NCBI GenBank assembly: GCA_002323995.1
Contig: DCQY01000134.1
Span: 32,250-96,249 of the forward strand
Direction of reading: 5' to 3'
Length of the DNA: 64,000 nt
Source of the DNA: Akkermansiaceae bacterium UBA1506
Lineage (GTDB): Bacteria > Verrucomicrobiota > Verrucomicrobiia > Verrucomicrobiales > DEV007
Position 1 is the first letter of the stretch. Every line of letters begins with the position of its first letter. The notes under the pieces were generated by a model, which was not told the DNA's origin, did no database searches, and saw only the letters and a list, made by a program, of their open reading frames with translations. The translations under genes and the position numbers were made by a program. Of the stretch, positions 34,834 to 45,600 are shown one piece after another.

Positions 34834-37413
34834 CTACTCCTCCACTTCCCGTCCAAGCTTCCGCTGCATCTCCCGATAGAGGCGCTCAATTGCCTCCTCA
34901 GGCGACTCCATCATCATTCCCTCTTTAATCTTACTGGCATAGAGGCCGAAGGCAAAGGGTGACACCGCCGGCACGTTGAGTAAGACCCATTCAAGGTCTT
35001 GAGCAGAGTCGAGAAAGGCAGTAGCACGATCAGTATCCAAAAAAGTATGTTTGGCCTCGTAGAGGGCCTGCTCTAGCAGTGGGTGATCAGGCTCCCGTTC
35101 TAACAATACCTGAAAGAGTAGATCGGAACTCCACCGAATTTGTTTCATCTTCCGTTCAGCTCCGGGCAGGTTTCTTGGAACCATCAGTCCCGTCTGGGCC
35201 ACTCCGGAGAACTGCCACTTCACCAACTGAGAATCCTTCAAAACACCTTCCAAATCTTCTTCGGCATTAGCCCTGACAAAAAGCTCTTTCCATTGGTGCT
35301 TTTCCAGATCCTGAAAGTTTTTTACGCTCAACATGAAGCCGTAGTCATCGATCGTCACAAGAGTGTTCCCTCCTACTTTCTTTTTGAGACGATGACTTAC
35401 GACTCGGGAAAGCGCATCATTAGCCGCCCGACCAATCAAAGTATGAAAGAAGAAGTGAATTCGTTCCTCATCTTCGCTATCAATGAATCGTTCAATCAAC
35501 ATACGATCCTGACGCGGAACTTGCGAGAGAAGCGCCTGGTTCTCGAAATGTTCGATGATGGCTGCTGCATTTGACTGAGAAATTGACCATTCTTCAACGA
35601 GCCAATCAGTGACATCTTCCGGCTCTTCACCTTCTTCGTTTAACCGCCGGTCTAATTCCGTTCGCAAGCGCGCCACTTCGTTCGCAATTCCCGAAGCCAG
35701 CGGCATTTTATTCGCGTTCCACGCGGGTACAGTAGGCAAGCGCCCGCTCGCATTCTCCACAATGATTTCTGAAGGAGAACTGTCGGTAAGCTTTACTGTT
35801 TTGCCAGCAAGCACAAATACATCGCCCATCTTAAGCCCTTTTACGAAACGCTCTTCCACCGCCCCCAGCCTTCGGCGGCCCAGCCTCACGTTGACCATGC
35901 CGTCAGCATGAATCGTCCCGACATTGACCAGATACTCTCGCTCCACTCTCTTCGAAACAGTATGATAGAGCCCGTCTTTCTCCTCAATCTTTCCAAAGGA
36001 CTGGCGGTATTGCTTCTGAAGTGAGCGACCTCCACCCTCTAAATATTCAACAAGCCGATCAAAAAGCTTCCGGTCAAGCTTCCGAAACGGGTAGGCGGAA
36101 GAGACGGTATCAAAGGCCTTATCCACGCTCACCCCCTCGTCCATCGCCATCCCAAGGAGATGCTGAATCACAACGTCAGAAGCGGAATTAAGAATTCGGA
36201 CAGGTTCTAGCTTCCTTTCATGCGTTAGACGAGCACAAACGATGCATTCGATGAGGTCGTTAATGTTGGTGGCGACCAGAACTCCATGACTCGTCTCGTT
36301 AATGGAATGCCCTGAACGACCCACGCGCTGCAAGGCCCGCGAAATGCCCTTCGGCGTACTAACCATGATGACCGTGTCGATGTGCCCAATATCAATCCCC
36401 AACTCAAGGCTAGTCGAACAGACCACCGCTCGAAGATCTCCTTCCTTAAGCCTGTCCTCGACTTCCTGCCGAATATCACGGTCTAATGAGGAGTGATGAC
36501 ATTCCACCAGATGGTTTAGCTTGGGCAGCGCGAGTTTTAGTCGATGGGAAATTCGTTCCGCTCCGGAGCGGGTGTTTGTGAAAATCAGGGTCGCACGATT
36601 CGCTTCGATAATCCGGGCCATATCGGTAATCACTCGCGTCGCCGTGAATCCGGCTGGCGGATAGGCCTGCCGCCGCAGCGGAGTCATCACCTCAATCAGA
36701 GACTGTCTCGCCATGGTTGCCTCACGCACCTGGCAAGGTTGGCCTGAGCCAGTGAGGAATGCCCCCACTTCTTCCAGTGGCGCCACTGTTGCAGATAAAC
36801 CAATGCGACAAAGCGGTTCTTTGCTCTCCCTCAGCCGTTCAAGCCTTTCAAGGGACACCGTCAGGTGAATTCCCCGCTTGTTCTCAGCAAAGGCATGCAA
36901 TTCATCCACGATGACAAACTCACAGCGACTTAGCGCGTCACGATAACCTCTCTGAGGCAACACGATCGCAAGGCTTTCTGGCGTGGTGATTAAAATATGA
37001 GGTGGCTTTCGTCTTTGTTTCTGTCGTTCCGCCGCCGAAGTGTCTCCGGTTCGAAGTCCTACCGTGATGAACTCATCCAAGCCCAAACCAGCCAGGGGCT
37101 GCTTGAGGTTCTTCTCGATATCATAGGCAAGAGCCCGCAAGGGCGACACGTAGACGCAACGAATCCCGTGGGGGGCCAATCGACCCTCATGATGTTCTTT
37201 TGCCAACCGATCAATAATCCCGAGAAAGCCCGCTAGAGTTTTGCCAGATCCGGTCGGGGACGAGAGTAGCACGGAGCGTTTGGAGACGATATCGGGAATA
37301 CAAAGCATCTGCGCTTCGGTTGGTTTACCGAAGGTCCGACGAAACCAATCCAAAGTCTCGGGATGAAGAGATTGGTCGAATGTGTGCTCAGGGTTCAAGG
37401 TGACCGCAGTCAT
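34834..37413 (-). CDS. Lhr-like large superfamily 2 helicase
   Basis: An 859-residue Lhr-core-type helicase. RecA1 has SSPTGSGKTLAGFLG (51-65), LLITTPESLAI-like and VDELHAF motifs; RecA2 has CSTSLELGIDIGHIDTVI and LQRVGRSGHS. A C-terminal Lhr-type winged helix and extension (about 430-859) follows. Relatives translocate on DNA 3' to 5' and are linked to repair in bacteria and archaea; several carry a DNA-end-specific nuclease partner elsewhere. No partner nuclease or ligase is next to it here. It shares its strand with adk, which ends 68 bases upstream. Confidence 0.86.
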   Translation of the reverse strand: MTAVTLNPEHTFDQSLHPETLDWFRRTFGKPTEAQMLCIPDIVSKRSVLLSSPTGSGKTLAGFLGIIDRLAKEHHEGRLAPHGIRCVYVSPLRALAYDIEKNLKQPLAGLGLDEFITVGLRTGDTSAAERQKQRRKPPHILITTPESLAIVLPQRGYRDALSRCEFVIVDELHAFAENKRGIHLTVSLERLERLRESKEPLCRIGLSATVAPLEEVGAFLTGSGQPCQVREATMARQSLIEVMTPLRRQAYPPAGFTATRVITDMARIIEANRATLIFTNTRSGAERISHRLKLALPKLNHLVECHHSSLDRDIRQEVEDRLKEGDLRAVVCSTSLELGIDIGHIDTVIMVSTPKGISRALQRVGRSGHSINETSHGVLVATNINDLIECIVCARLTHERKLEPVRILNSASDVVIQHLLGMAMDEGVSVDKAFDTVSSAYPFRKLDRKLFDRLVEYLEGGGRSLQKQYRQSFGKIEEKDGLYHTVSKRVEREYLVNVGTIHADGMVNVRLGRRRLGAVEERFVKGLKMGDVFVLAGKTVKLTDSSPSEIIVENASGRLPTVPAWNANKMPLASGIANEVARLRTELDRRLNEEGEEPEDVTDWLVEEWSISQSNAAAIIEHFENQALLSQVPRQDRMLIERFIDSEDEERIHFFFHTLIGRAANDALSRVVSHRLKKKVGGNTLVTIDDYGFMLSVKNFQDLEKHQWKELFVRANAEEDLEGVLKDSQLVKWQFSGVAQTGLMVPRNLPGAERKMKQIRWSSDLLFQVLLEREPDHPLLEQALYEAKHTFLDTDRATAFLDSAQDLEWVLLNVPAVSPFAFGLYASKIKEGMMMESPEEAIERLYREMQRKLGREVEE

Positions 37414-37481
37414 AACGGCTACGCCTCATCAAGGCGACACGATGCAATCTGTCGCAGGGCATCCCTTAAACGATCTTCCAA

Positions 37482-38108
37482 TTAGACTTCGCCAACAAAT
37501 TCTTGCCACTCTGGATGGTTAAGGATTTCCCCGAGAATATCGTGCGTCACCTTGAGTGGGAACTGATTGGCATTGATGTCCGTGCGGCGGTCTGAGTAAA
37601 AATCTAAGAGCCCCTTTGTCTCATCCTCATAAGTCTTGATCCGCTTCTGGATCACATCATCGATTGCATCATCCATGCGACCTTCCTTGAGAGCTCTCTT
37701 CCGAATCCTCGTGATGAGTTCTTCGCGATTCGGGCAGGAAAGATGGAACAACTGCAGCACCTCAACATGATCCTCAAGTAACTTGGCCTGTTCCACGCTC
37801 CGCGGTATACCATCAAGAATCATGATGTCGATGTCAGGCTTAAACATGTGCAGATTTGCCCTCGCATCGACTTGGATCTTAAAATATCGAACCGTCAATT
37901 CATCAGGTACCAGTTCACCCTGGCGGGAATAGGCAATAAACTCCTGACCAATTGGCGTTCGCGTATCCATCGAGCGAAAAGCATCGCCCATCGCAAAGTG
38001 ATAAATCCTTGGGATCGAGCCGAGAATTTTGCCCTGCGTTCCTTTACCGCAGCCCGGAGCCCCGATAAAAATGAATGCCTTATATTTGTCGGGGTGCTCG
38101 CCAATCAT
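37482..38108 (-). CDS. adenylate kinase-like nucleoside monophosphate kinase with short LID
   Basis: A 208-residue kinase. It has the P-loop GAPGCGKGTQ (16-25), the NMP-binding block GDAFRSMDTRTPIG, the DGIPRSVEQ motif (usually DGFPR), and RALKEGRMDDAIDDVIQKRI, which gives the Arg residues and the DD pair. The LID is short, as in eukaryote-type AMP/UMP-CMP kinases, with no zinc cysteines. It interconverts ATP, AMP and ADP, or another NMP pair. Because the LID is short and the DGFPR motif is changed, a second, canonical Adk elsewhere is possible. It is divergent from the LolC/E-type permease gene. Confidence 0.82.
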   Translation of the reverse strand: MIGEHPDKYKAFIFIGAPGCGKGTQGKILGSIPRIYHFAMGDAFRSMDTRTPIGQEFIAYSRQGELVPDELTVRYFKIQVDARANLHMFKPDIDIMILDGIPRSVEQAKLLEDHVEVLQLFHLSCPNREELITRIRKRALKEGRMDDAIDDVIQKRIKTYEDETKGLLDFYSDRRTDINANQFPLKVTHDILGEILNHPEWQEFVGEV

Positions 38109-38189
38109 AGATAGAGTCTTTTTTGAGAGTGAATTAGACTATCGAATTTAGGATAAGCGCGTAACGTAGGCAAAAGTCAACCCTGTGTC

Positions 38190-39536
38190 ATGCTTTTCAG
38201 CCCTTTCATAGCGGCCCGCTACCTTAAGCCGAAGCGAACTTTCGTTTCAATTATTACCGTTATTTCCATCCTCGGAGTTGTGCTTGCCGTCTGGATGCTT
38301 ACCGTTGTAATCGCTGTCTTTACCGGTTACGGTGAGCGCCTCAAGGAAAGCATCCTTGGATTCGAACCGCACCTCACTGTCGATGCTGGAGGTTTTATCG
38401 GAGACTTTGTTCCAGTGCTCGAAGAAATGGAACAAATCGAGGGCTTCACCGGAATCACTCCATTCGTTAGCGGTCAAGTTATCATGGACTATCGTGGCCT
38501 GCGCAGCGCGCCCACGATTCGCGGCATTATGCCGCCGAAAGGCGCTGAACTGGAGCGACTCGAGAGCAAGATCGCTTTTGAGGCAAACCCCGCCGCGGAA
38601 CCAGGGTCCGGCGAGAACTCCAGGCGCGGCAACTTCACCCTGTCAGACCCCTATTCCGCCGTCATTGGTGATGGTCTCGCGGATTTGCAGAATATTGAGA
38701 TTGGCGATACCATCGTCCTGCAATCTCCTCGTGATGTTCAGTCATTCATGAACCGACTCGACGAGCTGTCTGCGGCTGAGAACACCGAGGAGCGGGATCG
38801 GCTCTTCGATGAGTTTCGAGAATTCACAGCACCCCAGGAAGTCACCGTCACTGGTATCTTTGACTCGGGGCACTGGGACTTCGACAGCACCTTCGTCTAC
38901 GTTCACCTCGAAACGGCTCAGGTTCTCTACGGATTCGATCTCGAACAATGCCATGGCGTTGCCGCACGGGTAGAGGATGCTTTCCGAGCTCACGAATACT
39001 CTGAGAAATTGCACGCTGCCCTTCCGCAGCAATTTCGGGCCATGACGTGGGGCGAACGCTATCAGGGAATTTTTAACGCCGTTGCGACTGAAAAGCAGGC
39101 GATGTATATCATACTCTTTATGATCATGGTAGTGGGTGCTTTCTGCATCATGAACACCATGATCACAGTTACGGTTCAAAAACGCTCCGAAATCGGACTA
39201 ATGAAAGCTCTCGGCTCAACCGAAGAACAAATTGTTGGGATCTTCCTACTACAAGGATTGCTCGTTGGGATCATTGGCGTAGTCGTAGGGATGGGACTCG
39301 CCCAATGGACCATATTTGAACGAAATACAATTGGCACCTGGCTTGGCGACACCTTCGGGATCGCCATTTTTGCCGAAGATATCTACAAAGTCGACGGAGG
39401 TATTCCTGCCAGGCAAAGCATTAAGGATCTCGTCACCATTTCAGCTGGTTCATTCGTCGCGTGCACTCTGGCTGCCCTTATTCCCGCTCTAATTGCTGCA
39501 ACTCTTCAACCAGCAAGAGCGCTCCGCAGCGAGTAA
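38190..39536 (+). CDS. LolC/LolE-type ABC permease for lipoprotein release
   Basis: A 448-residue protein with the FtsX-type MacB/LolE layout: a transmembrane helix near 20-42, a large periplasmic domain (about 43-300), and three helices in the C-terminal third (about 305-330, 355-380 and 415-440). Family features include SPFIAARYLKPKR at the N terminus and QKRSEIGLMKALGSTEEQIVGIF in the coupling region. It would work with a LolD ATPase, not found next to it, to extract lipoproteins from the inner membrane. The periplasmic loop is somewhat longer than in E. coli LolC. Confidence 0.82.
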   Translation: MLFSPFIAARYLKPKRTFVSIITVISILGVVLAVWMLTVVIAVFTGYGERLKESILGFEPHLTVDAGGFIGDFVPVLEEMEQIEGFTGITPFVSGQVIMDYRGLRSAPTIRGIMPPKGAELERLESKIAFEANPAAEPGSGENSRRGNFTLSDPYSAVIGDGLADLQNIEIGDTIVLQSPRDVQSFMNRLDELSAAENTEERDRLFDEFREFTAPQEVTVTGIFDSGHWDFDSTFVYVHLETAQVLYGFDLEQCHGVAARVEDAFRAHEYSEKLHAALPQQFRAMTWGERYQGIFNAVATEKQAMYIILFMIMVVGAFCIMNTMITVTVQKRSEIGLMKALGSTEEQIVGIFLLQGLLVGIIGVVVGMGLAQWTIFERNTIGTWLGDTFGIAIFAEDIYKVDGGIPARQSIKDLVTISAGSFVACTLAALIPALIAATLQPARALRSE

Positions 39537-39564
39537 ACTTTTCATTTATTCATAACTTCTCTTT

Positions 39565-40401
39565 ATGGAGTTCTATCTCTCAATTGACGGCGAAAAAAAA
39601 GGCCCCTTCACCCTTCTCAAAGTAGGAAGCCTTTTAGAAGACAACACCATCACCCCGGAAACGCTAGCTTGGCACAAGGATCAGGAAAGTTGGCTACCCA
39701 TCAGCAAAATACCCGCCCTTGAAAGCATGGTTGAGGCCGCTCAGCGGGAAGCAGAAACTCCCGAATCTGAAGCGGTAGAAATTCCGGAAGTAACGAAGCA
39801 ACCCACTCTGGCTCCTGGGAGTCGCTCTGAGGAGGAGGCGCCTCGCTTCGTCCGACAGGTCCGACCATTTACACGCTTCTGGGCACGAATGTTTGACTGC
39901 CTGCTTGTTATGACGGTGGTGTATTTCTTCGTCGACACAAGTTTTCTCATGCCGAAAGAGAATGAAGCCATGGGTGATTGGCTCATTCGCTACCAAGAGC
40001 AAATCAGTTCTCCCGAAGCCATGGCTATCGCCACGACCATCGTCCGCGCTTTCTTTGGTTGGCATTTTCTGGAAGCAGCAATGCTTTGCCTCTGGGGCAC
40101 AACACCCGGTAAAGCTCTCTTTGGTATCCGTGTCAGCAGTCTTGACGGGGGCCGGGCCAGCCCTTTTCGCTGCGTTGGCCGATCTCTTTATGTCTACATC
40201 ATGGGCGTAGGATTTTACCTTTTTCCCTTCATACTCATTGGTATGACATTCAGCTTTTTCCGACTCATGGCCACCGGACACAGCCTATGGGACCAGCACC
40301 TTAAACTTGAATCCTCCAGCGAACGGCTTTCGGCCACGCGGATAATGCTAGCCATTTTTGCCTTTTTTGTCTTAGTAATGCTGCAGTCTCTTAAAATCTG
40401 A
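39565..40401 (+). CDS. GYF_2-RDD domain membrane protein
   Basis: A 278-residue protein. Residues 1-52 form a GYF_2 domain (MEFYLSIDGEKKGPFTLLKV and the WHKDQESWLPISKIP end). A charged linker of about 45 residues follows, then an RDD domain (about 99-255) with transmembrane segments near 110-130, 165-190, 210-235 and 255-275. RDD proteins are inner-membrane proteins of mostly unknown function, sometimes linked to ion exchange. The stop shares one base with the start of the GH57 gene, so the two are co-translated. Confidence 0.8.
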   Translation: MEFYLSIDGEKKGPFTLLKVGSLLEDNTITPETLAWHKDQESWLPISKIPALESMVEAAQREAETPESEAVEIPEVTKQPTLAPGSRSEEEAPRFVRQVRPFTRFWARMFDCLLVMTVVYFFVDTSFLMPKENEAMGDWLIRYQEQISSPEAMAIATTIVRAFFGWHFLEAAMLCLWGTTPGKALFGIRVSSLDGGRASPFRCVGRSLYVYIMGVGFYLFPFILIGMTFSFFRLMATGHSLWDQHLKLESSSERLSATRIMLAIFAFFVLVMLQSLKI

Positions 40402-42008
40402 TGAGTCGGAATTGTTCCATCGTGCTGAACGCGCATGTACCTTGGGTTCGTCACCCTGAGGTACCCCATTGCCTCGAGGAGGATTGGCTGCACAGCGCAG
40501 TGCTCGAAACTCATCTTCCACTGCTCGAGATGCTGTTTCGTCTTCGCGAAGAAGGCGTGCCTTACAAGCTGACACTTAACCTGTCGCCAACCTTTCTCGC
40601 CATGCTTCAGGATCGCTCCCTGAAGCGCCGGACTATCGCTTACCTCGATCGCACCCTTCGCCTCTGTCGGGATGAAGTGGAGCGCGGTGATGTCACAGGC
40701 TTCGGGAGCCTGGCGGAAACCTATGAGGATCGTTTTTACAAACTTCGGTCCCTATTCATTGACGACTGGCACGGAGATCTTGTCCACGCCTACACCAACC
40801 TGCGCGACAGCGGACACCTCGAACTGACTGCAAGCGCAGCAACCCATGGATTGCTACCACTCCTGATGAGGGTTCCTGAATCCGTCCAGGCGCAAGTTCG
40901 CGCTGGGATACGTCAATATGTGCAGTGCTTTGGCAGGATGCCGCAGGGATTCTGGCTCCCGGAATGCGCCCATGTTCCGGCTCTCAGCGCCATGCTTAAA
41001 AATGAGGGCATTGACTGGACCTTGGTTGAAGAGCATGGCATGACCGATTCCCATCAGAGCGACGAAGCGTTTCCCTTCATTCCCGGCGTGACTCGTGAAG
41101 GCTTGATTATCTTCGGCCGAGATCAGAACAGCAGCAGCGAAATTTGGAGCGCCGATGAAGGCTATCCCGGCGACGGTCGTTATCGCGACTTTATGCGTGA
41201 CGTCGGCCTCGATGCTCCCATTGAATACCTACGAGAGTATCTCGATGACTCCGAACAACGCCAGTTTACCGGCTTGAAGTATTTCCGCACGTCCCGGGAC
41301 AACGACGAAAGCGAACCTTACGACGAGGAACTCGCCAACAAGGCACTGGAGGAACACTCGATGCATTTTGTTTCTAGCCGTGGAGCGCAACTCGCTGCGC
41401 TTGAAGCAAACGGCTTGGCGAATCCCATGATTGTTTGTGCTTTTGACGCTGATCTTTTTGGTCACTGGTGGTATGAAGGCACGAGCTTCCTTGAGCGTAT
41501 TTTTCGCAAGGCAGCGGAACGCGGGGATTTTATTTTCACCAACCCAAGCTCATACCTGACTGATAGTCACGAGCAAACATTCCCGACAGTGACACCAGTC
41601 TCGTCCTCATGGGGGGAAGGCGGTTACTTCGAAACCTGGACAAGCGAAAGTAACAACTGGGTTCACAGTGAAATTCAGAAGCGAGCCGAGCAATTGGCTC
41701 GTTTTGTTTATCTCTTCCGGGAAAACCGTGACGACTTCACAGCAGAGGCTATTATCCACCGTCAGCGATGCATTCAACTACTGACGAAAGAGTTACTCCT
41801 CGCCCAGTCCAGCGACTGGGCTTTCCTGATGAACAATGAACCATCTCGCGAGTATGCTGAGAAGCGTACCCGTGATCACTTCGCTAATTTTGACCGTATC
41901 TGGGTTCTTACCACCAAATCAAGTGACGACGGTGAGTTTGATGAGATAGATCCATTAAATCCGATCTATTCAGACTTGCCATGGAACTTGTTCGAGCCCT
42001 GCGGGTAA
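40401..42008 (+). CDS. GH57 family glycosyl hydrolase, branching-enzyme-like (DUF1957)
   Basis: A 535-residue GH57 protein with C-terminal DUF1957-like region, the group that includes archaeal and thermophile 1,4-alpha-glucan branching enzymes such as TK1436. The nucleophile candidate is Glu188 in GFWLPECAH and the acid/base candidate Asp349 in CAFDADLFGHWW, both in the right order and context. WGEGGYFETWTSESNNWV matches the third conserved block. It begins in the stop of the RDD gene. The organism thus encodes two unrelated branching-type enzymes, the other being GH13 glgB at 17128. Actual specificity could be hydrolytic. Confidence 0.85.
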   Translation: MSRNCSIVLNAHVPWVRHPEVPHCLEEDWLHSAVLETHLPLLEMLFRLREEGVPYKLTLNLSPTFLAMLQDRSLKRRTIAYLDRTLRLCRDEVERGDVTGFGSLAETYEDRFYKLRSLFIDDWHGDLVHAYTNLRDSGHLELTASAATHGLLPLLMRVPESVQAQVRAGIRQYVQCFGRMPQGFWLPECAHVPALSAMLKNEGIDWTLVEEHGMTDSHQSDEAFPFIPGVTREGLIIFGRDQNSSSEIWSADEGYPGDGRYRDFMRDVGLDAPIEYLREYLDDSEQRQFTGLKYFRTSRDNDESEPYDEELANKALEEHSMHFVSSRGAQLAALEANGLANPMIVCAFDADLFGHWWYEGTSFLERIFRKAAERGDFIFTNPSSYLTDSHEQTFPTVTPVSSSWGEGGYFETWTSESNNWVHSEIQKRAEQLARFVYLFRENRDDFTAEAIIHRQRCIQLLTKELLLAQSSDWAFLMNNEPSREYAEKRTRDHFANFDRIWVLTTKSSDDGEFDEIDPLNPIYSDLPWNLFEPCG

Positions 42009-42021
42009 GATTATTTCGAAC

Positions 42022-42576
42022 ATGTCCGAAAACTACGTCTATTTCGATCTCGAAACCCAGCGGTCCGCCAACGATGTCGGCGGCTGGGATCGCAAAGCCG
42101 ACATGAAGATGTCAGTTGGCGTAACGTACAGCTCAGCGAACGGCTCCTACATGATATATGATGAGAGTAATGTGCAGGGCCTTATCGATGAACTCGTCTC
42201 AGCCGACGTCGTTGTTGGCTTCAACCACATCTGGTTCGATTACGAAGTGCTGATGGGATACACCATTCTCGACCTCAAAGAACAGACCACGAATCTTGAT
42301 CTCATGCTCGAACTGGAAAAGGTTCTAGAACATAAGCCCAAGCTTGATGCCGTCGCCGCCGAAACTTTAGGAGAAGGGAAAACAGCTGTGGGCACTGACG
42401 CAATCAAGTGGTGGCAGGAGGGGCGTATCATGGACATTGCGGAGTATTGCTGCTTCGACGTCAAAGTCACCAAACTGGTTCACGAATATGGCGCCCAACA
42501 CGGGATCGTGAAATACAAGAACCGCTTTAATCAGTCCCTCGAAGTACCCGTGGACTGGAAAATGCCTGCACGCTGA
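42022..42576 (+). CDS. small DEDDy-like ribonuclease H-fold exonuclease
   Basis: A 184-residue protein with the DEDDy arrangement: Asp9 and Glu11 in YFDLET, Asp73 in GFNHIWFDYEVL, and the YxxxD motif Tyr142/Asp146 in EYCCFDVKVT. It resembles the RNase_H_2/YprB-like exonuclease domain found alone or fused to helicases. It lies 13 bases after the GH57 gene and 97 bases before uvrA. A role in DNA or RNA processing is likely; a link with uvrA is suggested only by proximity. Confidence 0.72.
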   Translation: MSENYVYFDLETQRSANDVGGWDRKADMKMSVGVTYSSANGSYMIYDESNVQGLIDELVSADVVVGFNHIWFDYEVLMGYTILDLKEQTTNLDLMLELEKVLEHKPKLDAVAAETLGEGKTAVGTDAIKWWQEGRIMDIAEYCCFDVKVTKLVHEYGAQHGIVKYKNRFNQSLEVPVDWKMPAR

Positions 42577-42673
42577 GATCGCCGCGACGGTCCTGTGCAG
42601 AAAAGAAACGGGGAAGCGTCAATATTCCTGACTGCTCCATCGCGTTTCATGCGTAACCTCTGGTTCCCGAGGA

Positions 42674-45600
42674 ATGCCCAAAACTCCTTCCAAATCAACT
42701 CAAAGCATTGAAGTTCGCGGTGCCCGCCAAAATAACCTTCGAGGCATCGATCTTGATATCCCAATCGGCATGCTCACCGTCATGACCGGGCCTAGTGGAT
42801 CGGGCAAATCAAGTCTCGCCTTTCAGACGCTTTATGCTGAAGGCCAGCGCCGCTACGTTGAAACCTTCTCGCCCTACACCCGGCAGTTCTTTGATCGTAT
42901 GGACAAGCCACAGGTCGATGCGATTCACGGCATCCCGCCTGCAATCGCAATTGAACAGCAGAATGCCGTAAAAACGACGCGTTCCACCGTTGGTACTATC
43001 ACCGAAATTAACGACTACCTGAAGCTTCTCTTTCCCCGTCTCTGCCGCGGCTACGACCCGGTTAGCGGAGAGGTAATTGAGCCAGATACTCCAGAATCGA
43101 TTCACCGCAAAGCGGTTGAGCGTTTCAGCAGAGAAACCACCCTTCTTGTTCTTTTTAGCGTCCCTGTTCCCGCCGACACTCCTATCGCTGAATTTTTTGA
43201 ATTCCTCCAACAGCAGGGCTACGCCCGCGTCTGGATTTATGAAAACGCCTACCGCGTCGATTCCCCGGATACCTACGAGAGGAAGAGCTTACCCGGAAAA
43301 GTCGACGTAATCCAGGATCGCATCGCACCAGCGAAACGTTCTCGATTTCTCGAAGCTATTGAGCGTGCTCTCGACTTCGGTAAGGGAACAGTATCCCTTG
43401 TCGAACCCAGTTCTGGAAATCGAGCTGCTTTCTCGCAAGGTTGGACTTCTCCTGAAACTGGGACAATACTGAAGCCTCCCCTTCCGGGACTATTCTCTTT
43501 CAATCATCCCATGGGGGCATGCCCTGAGTGCCGCGGTTTTGGGCGCGTAATTGGGATCGATATCGACAAGGCTCTTCCTGACAAATCATTATCCATCGCC
43601 GAGGGACTGGTGCGTGCTTTTCAAGGTGAAGCCTACTACGAATGCGAAGAAGATCTTGAACGCTGTGCTAGAGCTCGCGGGCTGAGCATTGTGACGCCCT
43701 TTGAAGATCTATCTGAAGAGGACCAGCAATGGATCATCGAAGGCGAGGGAGGAAACCCAGAAGATGCCTACCAGATGGGCACATGGTACGGCGTTCGTGG
43801 CTTTTTTGAGTGGCTGGAGTCGCGCGCTTATCGTATGCATGTTAGGGTTTTCTTAAGCCGATACCGCAGCTACACCGTCTGCAATTCGTGCAAGGGAACT
43901 CGCCTTAAACCTGAAGCTCTCAATTTCAAGATCAACAAAAAAACTCTGCCTGATCTCTGGCGGCTTTCGATCGATGATCTCGCTGAATTTTTTACTACAA
44001 TCAAAGTGCGCCCGAACGACCGCACCACGACAATGCTCTACGAGGAAATTAGCAACCGTCTCGGTTACTTGCGCGAGGTGGGACTCGGCTACCTCAATCT
44101 TGATCGATCTACCCGCACGCTTTCTGGTGGCGAAACAGAGCGAGTCAATCTAACGACCTGCCTCGGAGCTAGCCTAACCAACACCCTATTCGTCCTCGAC
44201 GAGCCCACTGTTGGTCTTCATCCTCGCGACGTCGGTAAGCTAATCGGCGTGATGCAGCGCCTCCGTGATCTTGGAAATACGCTGGTTGTGGTGGAGCATG
44301 AGGAAGCTGTTATTCGTGCAGCAGACCACCTTGTTGACATTGGTCCCGGTCGTGGTGAGGAAGGCGGGAAGCTCGTTTATGCAGGCCCCGGAGCCCACAC
44401 TGCCGCTCAAGCTAAACCCCTAGCCAAAGCGCATCAAGAGTCGCTCACCCTTCGATACCTTGGCGGCGAGCAGGAAATCCCTTTACCGACAAAGCGCCGA
44501 AAAGCTAAGCATCAACTCACCATTAAGAGAGCCACCCAGCACAATCTGAAGAAGTTGGATGCTGATATTCCCCTCGGAGTATTCTGCTGTGTCACGGGAG
44601 TTTCAGGCTCAGGGAAATCGACTCTGATTCACTCAGTTCTCTACGGCAATCTCCTAAAGGAACTCGGCCTTTCCAGTGCGGCTGCGGAAGTAGGTTTCTG
44701 CAAGGGAATCACGGGCGCCAGTCGCATTCGCGAGGTTGTCATGGTTGATCAAGCTCCTCTTGCCAAGACGCCGCGGTCTACACCCGCGGTCTACACCGGC
44801 ATCTTTGAGCCGATTCGGAAGCTGTTTACCGAAACGCCTGACGGCAAATCCCGTGCCCTCACGCCAGGTTACTTCTCATTCAACAGTGGAGCCGGACGTT
44901 GTTCCCGTTGCATGGGAAACGGATATGAAAAGGTTGAGATGCAATTTCTTAGCGACCTCTATGTGACCTGCCCAGAGTGCGAAGGGAAACGTTATACGCC
45001 CGAAGCGCTTGAAATCGAACTTGAAGGGAAAAATATTCATCAGGTGCTCAGTATGACGGTGACCGAGGCGATCAAGTTTTTCTCAACGATCGACAATCGC
45101 AAAGCACAGACTGTGGTAGGAGGACTGAAGCTACTCTCTGAGGTCGGCCTCAGTTACCTTCGCCTTGGTCAACCACTTAACACGCTCAGTGGCGGCGAAA
45201 GCCAGCGCCTAAAACTCATTGGTCACCTACTCGCTAAGCCAAAACGATCAAAAAAGGACGGCAAGACCACCCTGCTGATTTTTGATGAGCCCACCACCGG
45301 GCTTCATTTTGACGATACCAGAATGCTACTCAAGGTCTTCGAACGGCTCGTCGAAGCAGGCGATTCGGTGGTAGTAATCGAACACAACCTCGATGTTATC
45401 AAATGCGCTGATCATATCATTGACCTCGGACCGGAAGCTGGGGTCAATGGCGGTGAAATCGTGGTGGCAGGATCACCGGAAGAAGTCATGACCGATGCTA
45501 GATCTCACACCGGACACTACCTCGCTCAGCATCTCACCCCTCGAAGGTCTGTCGCGCGTGACCAGTTAAAGGTCGCCGACTCCACCAATCCAGTCCTCTA

